From Fonsecaea monophora (lineage: Eukaryota > Ascomycota > Eurotiomycetes > Chaetothyriales > Herpotrichiellaceae), in assembly GCF_001642475.1 (NCBI RefSeq), contig NW_019173968.1, forward strand, positions 186,001-250,000: a stretch of DNA of 64,000 nucleotides, in the 5' to 3' direction. Position 1 is the first letter of the stretch, and each line of letters begins with the position of its first letter. Position numbers and translations under genes: made by a program. Under the pieces are notes generated by a model, which saw only the letters and a list, made by a program, of their open reading frames with translations, was not told the DNA's origin and did not search any database. Below are positions 1-10,506 of this stretch, in pieces.

Positions 1-140
1 TGCAGAAACCGATATATCAGAGCGACTTTATGGCGCGTTTTCTGGCGGCCGTCGTCGAGTTGCAGGGCCAGCGGTCCGACCGCGTCGATTGTCGGTACTT
101 GTGCACCGAGAAATTCGGCATTGCACCGCCGTTTATCTAG
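1..140 (+). CDS. C-terminal end of an unidentified protein (partial)
   Basis: An open frame with codons starting at base 3 enters from the left edge and stops at TAG 138-140, giving the last 45 residues of a protein ending in IAPPFI. Codon use is GC-rich at third positions, like the maltase and amidase genes nearby, which supports real coding. No family is recognisable from so short a tail. It could be a third member of the adjoining maltose gene group, but nothing in these residues shows that. Confidence 0.5.
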   Translation, partial: QKPIYQSDFMARFLAAVVELQGQRSDRVDCRYLCTEKFGIAPPFI

Positions 141-578
141 ATTGCCCGTCACACGTTGCGCTGTCACGTAGTCACAACTGGGATAATACGGCGGAGAGCA
201 TTCGGGTAGCAGTAGCAGTAGCAGTGGCAGAAACGAAAGAAGAGCCACATACAATGTCCCATCTAGAAAGAAGAAAAATATCGATGTGACTGAGAATCAT
301 TTGAATACTTTGTTACAGAAACTTGATGAACTGAAATCACAAAGTGGATCTGTACAAGCCTCCCACACGCGCGCACATGCGGCCTCCCACGATGTACTAC
401 ATACAGTAGGTATGCACAATGTATTTACACGAACTATCACTGCCCTACCAAGCGACCCGATAATATCGCGATACCATCGGCACTCACACCCCTAATTAAC
501 CTGCTGATAGCCATCCTCAATGCCATGTCCCTACCAGGCATGACTGACTGACTGACTGGCTGACAAGAAGGGGGTTAA
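141..578. other. Intergenic, simple repeats only
   Basis: No gene is seen between the partial gene and the permease stop. There is a short GTAGCA-type hexamer repeat around 206-230 and a TGAC tetranucleotide run at 541-564. This is presumably the 3' flank of both neighbours. Confidence 0.6.
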
Positions 579-2852
579 TCACTCCTTCTCCAAGCCCGCC
601 TGGCCGTCCAACGCCGTCGTCTCAAACAGAGTCACGTGCGTCTTTGCAAACATGCGCGCGGGCGTCTTCTTGTGGAAGAGGATATCCAGCTCGGCGAACG
701 TGCGGCCTTTTGGTTCGGGGATGCAAAAGTACGTGAAGAGCACGCTGAGGACGCAGGTGCCGCCGTAGAAGAAGCCGGTTTTGGCGCCCCACTTTGCGTC
801 ATCGTCATCGTCAGTATCCATACCAAGGTGGAATAGAGATGGAATAGAGATGAAGGGGGATGATGGGAACGGGAGGTGGGGGAAAGGGAGAAGGGGAAAA
901 GTGAGAAGGGGGAAAGGGATGGGAAGACTCACATTCCACGCCCCCGGATTCAACATGTACGGCGTAATCACCCCCGTCACGATATTCAGACAATTGTACG
1001 ACGCGCGGGCCAACACGATGGACTTGCTGCGCAGGCGCACCGAAGGGATCTCCGACACCAGACTGTAACACACGGGGCCGACCGAGACGTCGTAGAAGAA
1101 GGTGTAGACGAGCAACAACGAGCCGACGCTCCACGCGACGCCCGTGGTCGGCGGGTTCGACACGGCGCCCAGGATGCCGATGACGATCAGCAGCGTCATC
1201 ATGCACGCCAGCCCGAGCAGGTAGATGGTCCGGCGGCCCGCGCGGGGCAGGAGGAACCACGCCATCAAGACGCCGACGATGCCCAGCGCGTACTGTCCGA
1301 TGGACATGTTGAAGGCCTGGTCGGTGGGGAGGCCGGCCTGTTTGTAAAAGTACGTCGAGTACGTGCTGGTACGGTCACGGTCAGTTAAGTCATTGCTTTG
1401 CAGGGGATAGGGTTCATATGTGATTATGAATATATACATGATAGGCTGAGATGCGCCAAAGCCAAGGAAAGAAGAGAGGGAGCACGGACGAGGTAGATGG
1501 GTAAGGGATATGATATGATATGAGAGAGAGAAAGGGGGGAAAAATACCGGAAACTCGCCCCCGACAACGTCTGGATCAACCAACACCCACACGCGACAAT
1601 CGTCCTGCGCAGATCGACACCCCGGAAGCAATCCAAGTACGAGGTGCCCGTGCCCAGCTCCTTCTCATGCTCGGTGGTATATACCATCAGCGTCACCGCT
1701 TTGTCGAGGTCGACGGAGCCGGCGGCGTTGTGGGAGGTGAGCCGGGCGAGGGCGGCTTTGGCGTCGGCGAGGCGGTTCTGTCGCACCAGCCACCATGGGG
1801 ATTCAGGGGCCATTGAGATGCCGACGATGAGGGGGATCGGCCAAACCCATTGCAGGGCAAAAGGACTGTTTGTTTGGGTCAGTTGCTGGGGTTGTGGACT
1901 CTTGGTGGCATGTATAGATGTCTGGATAGACACTCACATTCGATACGCCCATTGATCATCGCGCGTGAGCAGAGCACGCAGCACTCCAGATGCGAGAAGC
2001 TGGCCAAAGACCTAGACGATCCCCCGAAGTATCAGTGTCAGTTACTGTAAAAGTATCAAGACAAAACTGCGCCCGCGCACACATACCCAGCAGAGATTGA
2101 CATAAGTGGTGAGATAGGCTCGCAGGTGAGTTGGCGTGACCTCTGCCGCATACGCGGTGGGAAGAGTCTGGAAAATGCCCCCTGATTTTGTTCAGTTTTT
2201 TGCACCCGTCAGCATGATTACTCCAGAATATCCTCGCTTCAGGAGAGGGACGTTTGAGAGACGTGTGAAACTTACAGGGTATGCCCATCAGAATCTGTCC
2301 GACCAGAAGCACCTCGAGACTCGGGGCGAAAAAGGGGATGAAGATCAGGCAGCAGATCAGGGCCAGGGCGCCGAGCATCGTCTTTCGAAACCCAAACCGC
2401 TCCGAGACGTATCCGTTCAGCATCAGCCCAAAGATGGAGCCGACGGTGGCCCCGTTGGACAGGCCCGACTGCCACGGAGCGGGGATTTGGAACTCGCCGT
2501 TTGCCAGCTGTTTGCCGTATCGCTGTTGGAAAGGAGGCAAGGCGTAGAAAGAACCCCTGTTTTTTTCCGCAAATCAGTAAGGACATATTAGGGGTTCGGT
2601 CAATGGACCAGAAGACCCAAAGGGGTATGTATATACTCACATCAACAGCAAATCATATCCTTCCATGATGATGGCGGTCGACAGGAGCACCGACCAACAG
2701 ATCGCCTTGGGATAGAGCTTGATCGACTTCCACAGGCCCAGTTCCTGCTCGACCTCTGCGGCCGCCTGGGCTTCCTGGATGATGGCCTTTTGAGCGCTGA
2801 GAGGCTCCGCATTGGCCTCGACGGGGACCTTGATGTCCTCGACGTGCGCCAT
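579..2852 (-). CDS. MFS alpha-glucoside (maltose) permease
   Basis: Predicted proton-coupled sugar importer of the plasma membrane, major facilitator superfamily, sugar porter family, closest in type to fungal maltose/alpha-glucoside permeases. Seven exons join in frame: 2641-2852, 2276-2556, 2087-2181, 1938-2011, 1548-1865, 933-1365 and 579-791. They give 541 residues, the usual length. Family marks are PESPWWLV after the sixth helix, GRRTIYLLG in the central loop and PEPKGRTFAELD after the last helix, a variant of PETKGRT. The start at 2852 gives a hydrophilic N-terminus before the first helix. The intron 1366-1547 is the longest and least certain. The divergent maltase gene across the shared promoter supports a role in maltose uptake. 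Substrate specificity cannot be read from sequence. Confidence 0.9.
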
Positions 2853-4053
2853 TGGTGGACGAGGGGAAAAGAGTCTTGAGAAAGAAGGGACTTATTGCGC
2901 AGGATCTGTCGACTCGACTCAACTGAGTAACCGACCGACAGTGACAAGAGTGTGTGGGATGAGGAGGAAGAAGAGACCCATGTCCACGGGCTCGCCAAAG
3001 GACGAAAAAGTGCCGTTATATAGCAAGACAGGAGAGGAGGGAGCTTAGCAGTGGCGAGCACGACTTTCTGACTAGTCCAACTGCCCAGTTAGACAGACCC
3101 TAAACCCCGTGGTGAGAGTCAAGTCAGTCAGGTTGTTCCTCACGAGTCCCCACGGGTTAAAAGTGGAGGTATTTAGTGTATACCGGACACATGGTACAGA
3201 CAGAACACATGGACATGGGACGTGGGACGTGGATATGCGGACAGACCAGGGGGGAGAACGAATGTCTGGGGTACAGCCGAGATTCTCTGTTAGTGAATTT
3301 TCTCACTTTCTCATCTATCGCCGAGTCATCTAAATGATACATATGAAGGAACCAGCCTCTTCCCGTGAACATTGTAGGAGAAGAAAAGGAAAGAAAAGAC
3401 TAAACCTTCCTGCGTCGGCTGCGTCGCTTACGCTACGGGCGGAGGATGACCGTCAGATGCAACTTTCCTGATCCCAAAGAGGCAAAAGAGGCAGAAAACC
3501 ATCCATTGCCATGGCCCGAAATGGGTTCCCGTGGATGCGTAGCCGATCGGCTGTCACTTGGGCGTCGCTTGACGGGGGCCTTTGCCGACGACCTCTACTG
3601 ACTGAGGACGCTGATGGGTTCAATTCTATCAGGCCATCTGACAAGAAGGAGTTTTTTTTTCAACTCCTCGGCAGGTAATTGTGATGGGAAATAGTTTGAT
3701 GAATGAACGGAATGGAATGATCATAAAACCCCACAGGTGGGTAGGTGGAGTGGAATCTTTCTTTGGTCGGTTCCTTGTACAAATCTGCGAGAAAATGTCC
3801 GGGTGTCAGAGGGCGGAGGAGCGACGTGTGCCCCCTTATCGACTTCCTCTGATGGGCCTTGTGTGAGATGGACGAATGGGTAGGACATTGGTGCTTCTTT
3901 TCCCCCTTCTTGTAGTGTTTGTAGATGTTATATCACACGACGCCAACCTCCCGTAAGAAGTTGGAATAGAAGTTGTCGATAAAACATACAATACCCCCCC
4001 TATACATCTATACTTCCTATACCTCCACCCATCCATATAGTTACATCAGAACC
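2853..4053. promoter_or_regulatory. Shared divergent promoter of the maltose gene pair
   Basis: This 1.2 kb gap separates the two divergent starts, permease (minus) and maltase (plus), and must hold both promoters. A TATA-like element for the permease lies at 3016-3023. Scattered CGG triplets occur (for example 3436-3450 and 3800-3815), but no clean CGG-N8-CGG pair typical of AmyR/MalR-type regulators was found by eye. No coding potential is seen. Confidence 0.55.
3016..3023 (-). promoter_or_regulatory. TATA-like box of the permease gene
   Basis: The minus strand reads CTATATAAC here, about 165 bases upstream of the permease ATG. Position and sequence fit a core promoter; no transcription start is known. 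Confidence 0.4.
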
Positions 4054-5817
4054 ATGATCGAAGTCCTCCACCACCAGCACGACCACAAGTGGTGGAAAGA
4101 GGCCGTCGTCTACCAAATCTACCCGGCCAGCTTCAAGGACAGCAATGGCGATGGCGTCGGCGACATCCCCGGCATCATGTCCAAGCTCGACTACATCCGC
4201 GCCCTGGGCGTCGATGTGATCTGGGTGTGTCCGCACTACAAGAGCCCGCAGGTCGACATGGGCTACGACATCCAGGACTACGAGGACATCCACGAACCCT
4301 ACGGCACCCTCGAGCAGACCGACGCCCTCATCAAGGCCGTCCACGACCGCGGCATGCGCATCATCTTCGACCTGGTCATCAACCACACCTCCAGCCTGCA
4401 CGCCTGGTTCCAAGAGTCGCGCTCCTCCAAGACCAACCCCAAGAGGGACTGGTACATCTGGCGCCCAGCAAAGTACGACGCCAATGGCAAACGCTGCCGG
4501 CCCAACAACTGGCGCAGCAACTTCTCCAAGCCCGCCTGGACCTGGGACGAGACCAGCCAGGAGTACTACCTCCACCTGTACGCGCCCGAGCAGCCCGACC
4601 TCAACTGGGAAAACCCAGAGTGCCGACAGGCCATCTACCGGAGCGCCATCAAGTTCTGGCTGGACAAGGGCATCGACGGCTTCCGCATCGACACGGTCAA
4701 CCTCTACTCCAAACACCCGGGACTGCCAGACGCCCCGGTCGTCTACCCGGACAGCGAGTCGCAGCCGGCCATGATGTACTATGCCAATGGACCACGTATG
4801 CAAGAGTACCTGGCCGAGATCAACGACATCCTCGCCCAGTACGACACCATGACGGTCGGCGAGCTGCCATACACGCCCAACGAAGCCGATGTGATGGCCT
4901 ACATCTCGGCCCGCAACAAGCAGCTGAACATGGTCTTCAACTTTGACGTGGTCGACCTGGGCCAGACACCGGGGGCCCGCTTCATCCCGCGGCCCTTTAC
5001 CACCACCGATTTCAAGCGTGAGCTGTTCAAGTGGCAGACGGTGATTGAGAACACCGACGCCTGGACGACCGTGTTCCTGGAGAACCACGACCAGGGCCGG
5101 TCTGTGTCGCGCTTCACCTCCGACCTGCCCGAGTATCGGGTGCGGGCCGCGCAGATGCTGGCAGCCATCCTGGCCACGCTGACGGGGACGCTGTTCATCT
5201 ACCAGGGCCAGGAGATTGGCATGATCAACGCCCCGCGCTCGTGGTCGGCCGACGAGTACAAGTGCATCAAGTCGGTGTCACACCTGAGCGAGGTTCGAGA
5301 GAAGTCCAAAAATGACCCCGCCGCGCTGTCCGAGGCGCTGGATGTCCTGCACAGGACTGCGCGAGACCACGCCCGCGTGCCCATGCAATGGGAAGGCCCC
5401 CCACAAAACGCCGGCTTCTGCCCCGACGACGTCAAGCCGTGGATGAGCGTGCTGGAGTCCCACGAGGCCATCAACGTGGCGGACCAAGTCGGTCGCAAGG
5501 GCAGCGTCCTGGAATTCTGGAAACAGATGGTCCATCTGAGGAAGACGCACAAGGACGTCTTCGTCTATGGCAAGTTCCGCGAGCTCGAGACTGACAATGC
5601 TGATGGGAACATGGTCATCTTCGCCAAAGAGGGAGACGACGGGACGAAATCCGTCACGGTGGCCAACATGTCCACGAAAGACAAAGAATGGACTCCTGCG
5701 GCCGTATTGGATGGTCGAGACTTTAGCCTCGCTGTTGCAAATGTCGATGATCCGGGGGAGAAGATCTTGCAGCCGTTTGAGGCGAGGGTGTATATTTCGG
5801 CGGCGTCATCAGAATAG
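4054..5817 (+). CDS. Alpha-glucosidase (maltase), GH13
   Basis: Hydrolyses terminal alpha-1,4-linked glucose from maltose and related oligosaccharides; likely cytosolic, since no signal peptide is seen. The 587 residues and single exon match fungal maltases. GH13 regions are visible: DLVINHTS (about 106-113), GFRIDTVN with nucleophile Asp213, VGELPY with acid/base Glu270, and NHDQ near 344-347. The residue after the nucleophile is Thr, as in yeast maltases; yeast isomaltases carry Val there. The frame is open 27 codons further upstream, but ATG 4054 is chosen because the canonical N-terminus (WWKEAVVYQIYP) begins a few residues later. With the divergent permease it forms an uptake-and-hydrolysis unit. 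Confidence 0.95.
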   Translation: MIEVLHHQHDHKWWKEAVVYQIYPASFKDSNGDGVGDIPGIMSKLDYIRALGVDVIWVCPHYKSPQVDMGYDIQDYEDIHEPYGTLEQTDALIKAVHDRGMRIIFDLVINHTSSLHAWFQESRSSKTNPKRDWYIWRPAKYDANGKRCRPNNWRSNFSKPAWTWDETSQEYYLHLYAPEQPDLNWENPECRQAIYRSAIKFWLDKGIDGFRIDTVNLYSKHPGLPDAPVVYPDSESQPAMMYYANGPRMQEYLAEINDILAQYDTMTVGELPYTPNEADVMAYISARNKQLNMVFNFDVVDLGQTPGARFIPRPFTTTDFKRELFKWQTVIENTDAWTTVFLENHDQGRSVSRFTSDLPEYRVRAAQMLAAILATLTGTLFIYQGQEIGMINAPRSWSADEYKCIKSVSHLSEVREKSKNDPAALSEALDVLHRTARDHARVPMQWEGPPQNAGFCPDDVKPWMSVLESHEAINVADQVGRKGSVLEFWKQMVHLRKTHKDVFVYGKFRELETDNADGNMVIFAKEGDDGTKSVTVANMSTKDKEWTPAAVLDGRDFSLAVANVDDPGEKILQPFEARVYISAASSE

Positions 5818-6465
5818 ATGGAGAGATCCCTTTTCCTTGTCCAGGCTTGAGTCTCGCTAGATTAGACTGGGAACTTCTTTACCGGTTATTTCACTATCCA
5901 TAGACAGTGTTGATCCAACTACCGTGGGTTCTGGATATGTCTACCGAGTATACAGCAGTCCCTCGCTCTCTCCAAATGCCGTCAAGCTTTCTGGTCCAGC
6001 AGAATTTGTAATGACATGACCAAATCCCGCCATGCCTTGGCAACATCCTATTTTAGGAGCCCTAGCGTCTTTTGAGAAGATTATTGTCGGGAAACGTCCG
6101 AAAAGCGCGATTAGTTAGTCCCTCCCACTTCCTACAAGGAGGTATTAGCCTTACCCAAATGTATCGGAACAAGCCCGACAACCTACCTATCCTCGACGGT
6201 CAACAGGACAAGTCACCGCGAACACGGGATTAACAGGACAATTGATAACAACACGAACATGTGGAATGATGTTTCTTACAGAATCGGGCATGGACGGGTG
6301 ATGAAAGCTTTCGCATCTGAGGCCAGGCCAGCAGAATTGACTGCTCCGTGCTGCTGCTCACCTTTGCTTCCACACCTACCATTGCAGTACTACATACTTA
6401 CTCATTGGAGAGGAGATTTATTTCTGAGCCAGAGCCAAACCGAGTGACAACACAAATCCCTAGCT
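5818..6465. other. Intergenic: maltase 3' flank and amidase promoter
   Basis: No gene is seen. One HGATAR motif (TGATAA, 6243-6248) lies about 220 bases before the amidase start, compatible with nitrogen control by a GATA factor, but a single copy is weak evidence. Confidence 0.5.
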
Positions 6466-7899
6466 ATGAGCACCCCGTCGTCCTCGCCCGAGATTTCGAG
6501 CCTGGACATCGTCGACCTGCGCGCACGCTATGCAACCCGCAAACTCTCGCCCGTCGACGTCGTGCGACACGTCTACGACAAGATATCCTCGTACCGCGAG
6601 CGCGACCCGGCCGTCTGGATATACCTGGTCCCTGAGGCCGAAGCGCTCCAGCGCGCAGAAGACCTGGTGAAGAGGTACTACACCGACGACGAGCCGCTGC
6701 CGGCGCTGTTCGGGATCCCCTTCTCGATCAAAGACTCGATCGACGTCGCGGGCGTGCCGACGACGCTGGCCTGTCCGAGCTTTGCGTACACGCCGACGGA
6801 GACGGCGCCGGTGGTTTCGAGGATCCTCGCCGCGGGGGGGATCCTGGTGGGCAAAACGAATCTCGACCAGTTCGCCACCGGTCTGGCCGGGGTGCGCTCC
6901 CCCTACGGCATCCCCCGCTGCGTCTTCGACGCCGAGTACATCTCGGGCGGGAGCTCGTCCGGGTCGGCCGTGAGCGTCGCGGCGTCCCTGGTCTCCTTCA
7001 CCGTGTGTACGGACACCGGGGGCAGCACGAGGGTCCCCGCGGCGTTCAACGGGGTCGTCGGCCTCAAACCCACGCTGGGCACCATCAGTTCCGAAGGCCT
7101 GTTCCCCGCGTGCAAGAACATCGACTGCGTCTGCGTGATGGTACGGACGATGGAGGACGTCGAGGCCGCCTGGGCGGTGATGCGGGCGTACGACGAGCGT
7201 GACGTGTTCGCGCGTCGAGAGCTGCCGGTGTGGAACCCCTGGAAGAAGCCCATACGGGTCGCCACGCCGCCCGAAGACGTGTGGCGCGACGCCCTCTCGC
7301 CGACCTATGCTGCCCTGTTTCAGAACGTGGTCACAGCCCTGCTACGAACCCGAAGCGGCGAGTGGTGCGTCGAGGCCGACGGGTTCGACTACGGGCCCTT
7401 CGCCGCGGCGAATCAGATGCTGTACGACTCGTCGATCGTAGCGCAGCGACTGCTCGCGTTCGATCCATACGTCCAGTCGCACGGCCTTGAGGCCCTCCAC
7501 CCGGCCATCAAGACCACGTTCGAGCAAGCCCTCAGCAACAACTTCAGCGCGGTGCGCGCGTACGACGACATCTTCACGCTGGCGGGGCACCGACGGCGCG
7601 CGGAGATCGAGTTTCGGGACCGCGTCGACGTGCTCGTCGTGCCCAGCACGGTGGACCACTTCACCGTGGCGCAGCTGGACGAGGAGCCCATGGCCCGCAA
7701 CAAGGTCATGGGCCGCTTCACAAACTTTGTCAACCTGCTCGACTTGGCCGCCGTCAGCGTCCCCGCCGGCTGGTGGCGCAACCCCGCGGGGAGGAAAATG
7801 CCCTTTGGCGTCACTGTCATCGGTCAGGCCGGGAAGGACGAGGACCTCATGGCCTTTGGCAAGGAGCTCATGAGGGTCATGGCCCTGACGGGTGTTTGA
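6466..7899 (+). CDS. Amidase-signature hydrolase, allophanate-hydrolase-like
   Basis: A 477-residue, intronless amidase-signature enzyme that hydrolyses an amide or ureide C-N bond. The Ser-cisSer-Lys triad is complete: Lys89 in GIPFSIKDS, the cis-Ser in GGSSSGS (161-167) and nucleophile Ser187 in TDTGGSTRVPA. The stretches RSPYG...DAEYISGGSSSGS, VGLKPTLG, PACKNIDCV and TNFVNLLDLAAVSVPAG are those of the allophanate hydrolase (AtzF/DUR2) amidase domain. Unlike bacterial AtzF it ends right after the amidase fold, and unlike yeast DUR1,2 it is not fused to urea carboxylase. The substrate may therefore be allophanate or another small carbamoyl or malonamic compound. It is followed by a permease, a racemase-like enzyme and a regulator on the other strand. 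Confidence 0.88.
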   Translation: MSTPSSSPEISSLDIVDLRARYATRKLSPVDVVRHVYDKISSYRERDPAVWIYLVPEAEALQRAEDLVKRYYTDDEPLPALFGIPFSIKDSIDVAGVPTTLACPSFAYTPTETAPVVSRILAAGGILVGKTNLDQFATGLAGVRSPYGIPRCVFDAEYISGGSSSGSAVSVAASLVSFTVCTDTGGSTRVPAAFNGVVGLKPTLGTISSEGLFPACKNIDCVCVMVRTMEDVEAAWAVMRAYDERDVFARRELPVWNPWKKPIRVATPPEDVWRDALSPTYAALFQNVVTALLRTRSGEWCVEADGFDYGPFAAANQMLYDSSIVAQRLLAFDPYVQSHGLEALHPAIKTTFEQALSNNFSAVRAYDDIFTLAGHRRRAEIEFRDRVDVLVVPSTVDHFTVAQLDEEPMARNKVMGRFTNFVNLLDLAAVSVPAGWWRNPAGRKMPFGVTVIGQAGKDEDLMAFGKELMRVMALTGV

Positions 7900-8315
7900 A
7901 GCGTGGAAGCTGGCTAGCCACTCGGTCAGTCAGCCCGTCTGTCATTCAGTAAACACATAAGCGTTTTTGGGGCACGAATGGCTCCATGTCAACTCGGATC
8001 ATGTATACAGCCCCTGACATGTTCGGATATGGGGGGAAAAGAAAGGTGGAGACTCGAGATTCATGTCGGCTGTTTTTAAACGCGGACAAATTAGGGAATA
8101 GCAGAGAATTTAACAGATAGAAAGAACTGGAACGTTGATCCTGCGATTCTTCTCGCCAAAAAAAAGGTTTCGTGGTACAAGCGTGTAGGTATATATGAGG
8201 ATATATCAAGTAGGCCCAAACCAGGCCGCACAACCTCCGTCTCCAGCCAACATAGGCAGCCTCTGTTCATGTTCGTGGTGTTCAAAAACATGAATGTCCA
8301 CCAGCCTCTCCACTT
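7900..8315. other. Convergent 3' region between amidase and permease
   Basis: The two genes face each other here, so this 416-base stretch holds both 3' ends. No gene or clear repeat is seen. Confidence 0.55.
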
Positions 8316-10007
8316 CTAGACCATGCCGTTCACGGGTTGAGCATCGACCTTGGTCTCGAACGCCCCTTTCTCACGACTCCCCGCGTTGCCGTCACTCTCA
8401 CTTTGAACATCTTCACCCCTTGGAAGCATGCCAGTGGTGAGTTCCGGATCGAGGCCATCGATCAGATAGAGCTTGCCCAGATCTTCGTCGTTGGTTCGGA
8501 CCGGGATCGGCCAGGCGGTGGTCAGGGCCAGGTACAACAGACCCGAAAACGTGACCACGAGGACATAGTTCCAGGAGTAAAGGTTTAGGATTCCTTTGTT
8601 GGTGACTTTGACGCCCATGGTCTGGACCATGCCAGGTAGCAAGGGTGCTAGGGCCACGAACCAGGCCACGAAAGCGCGCCAGTTGAATCCGTAGTTGTAC
8701 CAGTATATCCCATGCGGCTTGAAGAGGTGGGAGATATTGATACCGTAGCCGCGACGCACCCAGAAGTAGTCGGTCATCATCACGCCCGTGGTGGCGCCCA
8801 GAAATAAGGTATAAGCACCCATAAAGGCTAGGAAGGTCGTCGCTTTAGCCTGGATCTGCCAGGGACAGATAGCAAACCCGACCACAGCGCAAATAAACTG
8901 TCCACGACGGATGTTGATGTATTTAGGAAAGAGGCCGGTAAGATCATTAGCGAAAGGGATCGAGTTTCCAGTGACGTTGGTCATAATGTTGAAGAAGACG
9001 AACAATATGCCGGCGAAGAACTTTCCTCCTCGCGCTTCAAAGTTGTTGATGGTGACGAGAGGGTTCCACTGGACCTCGCCGTAAACCACCGACGAGGCCA
9101 CGGCCATGGTACATCCTAGCAGCTCTGTCAAGGTGACGAATACCGGGAGCGCAAAAAGCTGAGTCATCCAAGCGGCCTTGTCGCTCTTGGAGTGTCGAGA
9201 GATATCCATAATGTTGACGGCAAAAGTGGCATTCCCAGAGATGGCGGCGTTCACACAGATTCCGAAGAGGTACCCAACGGACATGCCATTAGTAGGGATA
9301 CTCGGTTTCGTCCAGACCTTTGGCCAGCCACCTGCGGCGGTGATGGACCAGGTAAACAGAGCGGTCCAGTAGAGTGGCACCATGATGCTCTTCACCACGA
9401 ACAAAAAGCGCAATGTTTTGATCGGTAGGTAGAGGAATGGCAGCGAGATGAGCCAAAAGATGACGAAGCAGAGGAGCTGCTGAGCGGTAATGTTGGCAGA
9501 TGCTGGGAAGGCGTCGACCTCCCAATGGCGAAAGGAGGGCCAAATAGCCGTGATACATGCCTGAACCGCTTGACCAGCGAGACTCGTTTGAATACCATAG
9601 TAGATCAGGCAGGGTACAGCGCGAACGATCATGGCCCATTTAGAACCCCACATTCCGAAAGAAGCTCGAACGACGCCAGGGAAGTTCACCCCTAGTTTAC
9701 TCCCAAGGTAGCCTGAGGCTGCGCATGGGATAGACACGATGATATTGCCTAGAAGGCAGGCGACGACACACAATCCTGGATTGAGCCCAAGAGAAAAGGC
9801 AGAGCTGGAGACCTGTAGCTGGGCGGCATTGAAGCCTTCGGCGATCCAGAAAAGACCCATCTGGTACCACTGGTATGTGCGGTCCTTGCGCTTGATGGGA
9901 TCCATGTCTTCGTTGGTATAGATGATGGCATCGGCATCGTCGGCCCCAAAGGACCCAGGCTTTGGCTTCAACACCACATACTCTTCCCAGAAGTGCCGCA
10001 GGTCCAT
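8316..10007 (-). CDS. NCS1-family permease (purine/pyrimidine/ureide type)
   Basis: Predicted 12-helix plasma-membrane symporter of the nucleobase-cation-symport-1 family, which includes fungal uracil, allantoin, cytosine-purine and thiamine carriers and bacterial hydantoin carrier Mhp1. The N-terminus carries TNEDMDPIKRKDRTYQWYQ, matching the family's N-D-x-x-P ... RTW entry motif, followed by FNAAQLQVSSSAFSLGL for helix 1. Later landmarks are GNSIPFANDLTGLFPKYI and MMTDYFWVRRG. One exon gives 563 residues from the ATG at 10007; an in-frame ATG at 10091 would add 28 residues but sits closer to the TATA-like box. It looks more like the Fur (uracil/allantoin) branch than the Fcy branch. Neighbouring amidase and racemase-like genes suggest import of an amide, imide or ureide. 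Confidence 0.9.
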   Translation of the reverse strand: MDLRHFWEEYVVLKPKPGSFGADDADAIIYTNEDMDPIKRKDRTYQWYQMGLFWIAEGFNAAQLQVSSSAFSLGLNPGLCVVACLLGNIIVSIPCAASGYLGSKLGVNFPGVVRASFGMWGSKWAMIVRAVPCLIYYGIQTSLAGQAVQACITAIWPSFRHWEVDAFPASANITAQQLLCFVIFWLISLPFLYLPIKTLRFLFVVKSIMVPLYWTALFTWSITAAGGWPKVWTKPSIPTNGMSVGYLFGICVNAAISGNATFAVNIMDISRHSKSDKAAWMTQLFALPVFVTLTELLGCTMAVASSVVYGEVQWNPLVTINNFEARGGKFFAGILFVFFNIMTNVTGNSIPFANDLTGLFPKYINIRRGQFICAVVGFAICPWQIQAKATTFLAFMGAYTLFLGATTGVMMTDYFWVRRGYGINISHLFKPHGIYWYNYGFNWRAFVAWFVALAPLLPGMVQTMGVKVTNKGILNLYSWNYVLVVTFSGLLYLALTTAWPIPVRTNDEDLGKLYLIDGLDPELTTGMLPRGEDVQSESDGNAGSREKGAFETKVDAQPVNGMV

Positions 10008-10125
10008 TGTGCTGGAGAGGTGTGATGTGGTGGGGGCAGCACTTGTCGAACTGAATAGAGGGTTATAAATTTCGATGGAGTTGAATCTCAAGGTGGATCA
10101 GTTCCAGGCCAGTCGCGAAGGTCTT

Positions 10126-10133
10126 CTTTTATA
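10126..10133 (-). promoter_or_regulatory. TATA box of the NCS1 permease gene
   Basis: The minus strand reads TATAAAAG here, about 120 bases upstream of the ATG at 10007. It is a good match to a core TATA element and argues for the 10007 start over 10091. Confidence 0.5.
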
Positions 10134-10280
10134 TTCCCAGCCCGGCCATCGAAGGGTGTATACAATAACCTCACTCTTATAGAAGACATGCATCTGTCGG
10201 AACATCTCCGACGCCACAGAGATAGGGGACATAGGGCTGGAGCACGTTGACTGATGGTCATGGTCACCACGTCTGCAAAT

Positions 10281-10506
10281 TGATAGTGATCGGGAGCTGC
10301 GTGGTGATAAGAGATGATTGATTTATCCAACAAGGGAGGGCAAGATGACTCTGGAAGTCTAACAGTGTCTGAAAGGGAAAGCTAGAAGAGATAAGAATCC
10401 CTAGCAAATCAGTGAGTTACGAAGCCACGGCCCAATCGCGGGATTTCTTGGGGCGGGATATGCTGACCTTGTTAGTAGTAGATTGTGGTCATGGTGGTGA
10501 TGATAA
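10281..10506 (+). promoter_or_regulatory. Cluster of four GATA-factor (HGATAR) motifs
   Basis: Plus-strand TGATAG (10281-10286), TGATAA (10305-10310), AGATAA (10389-10394) and TGATAA (10501-10506) lie 270-500 bases upstream of the permease start. HGATAR is the site of AreA/NIT2-type nitrogen regulators. At equal base composition about 0.6 matches on both strands would be expected in this span, so four is enriched but not proof. Confidence 0.45.

Noticed and set aside
2853..4053. CGG pairs as a maltose-regulator operator
   Set aside because: No pair with the expected eight-base spacing and intact second half-site was found by eye; left as a question rather than a feature.
4000..5088. 362-codon open frame on the minus strand opposite the maltase
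   Set aside because: Val/Asp/Gly-rich shadow produced by strong GC3 bias of the real GH13 gene on the other strand; no domain.
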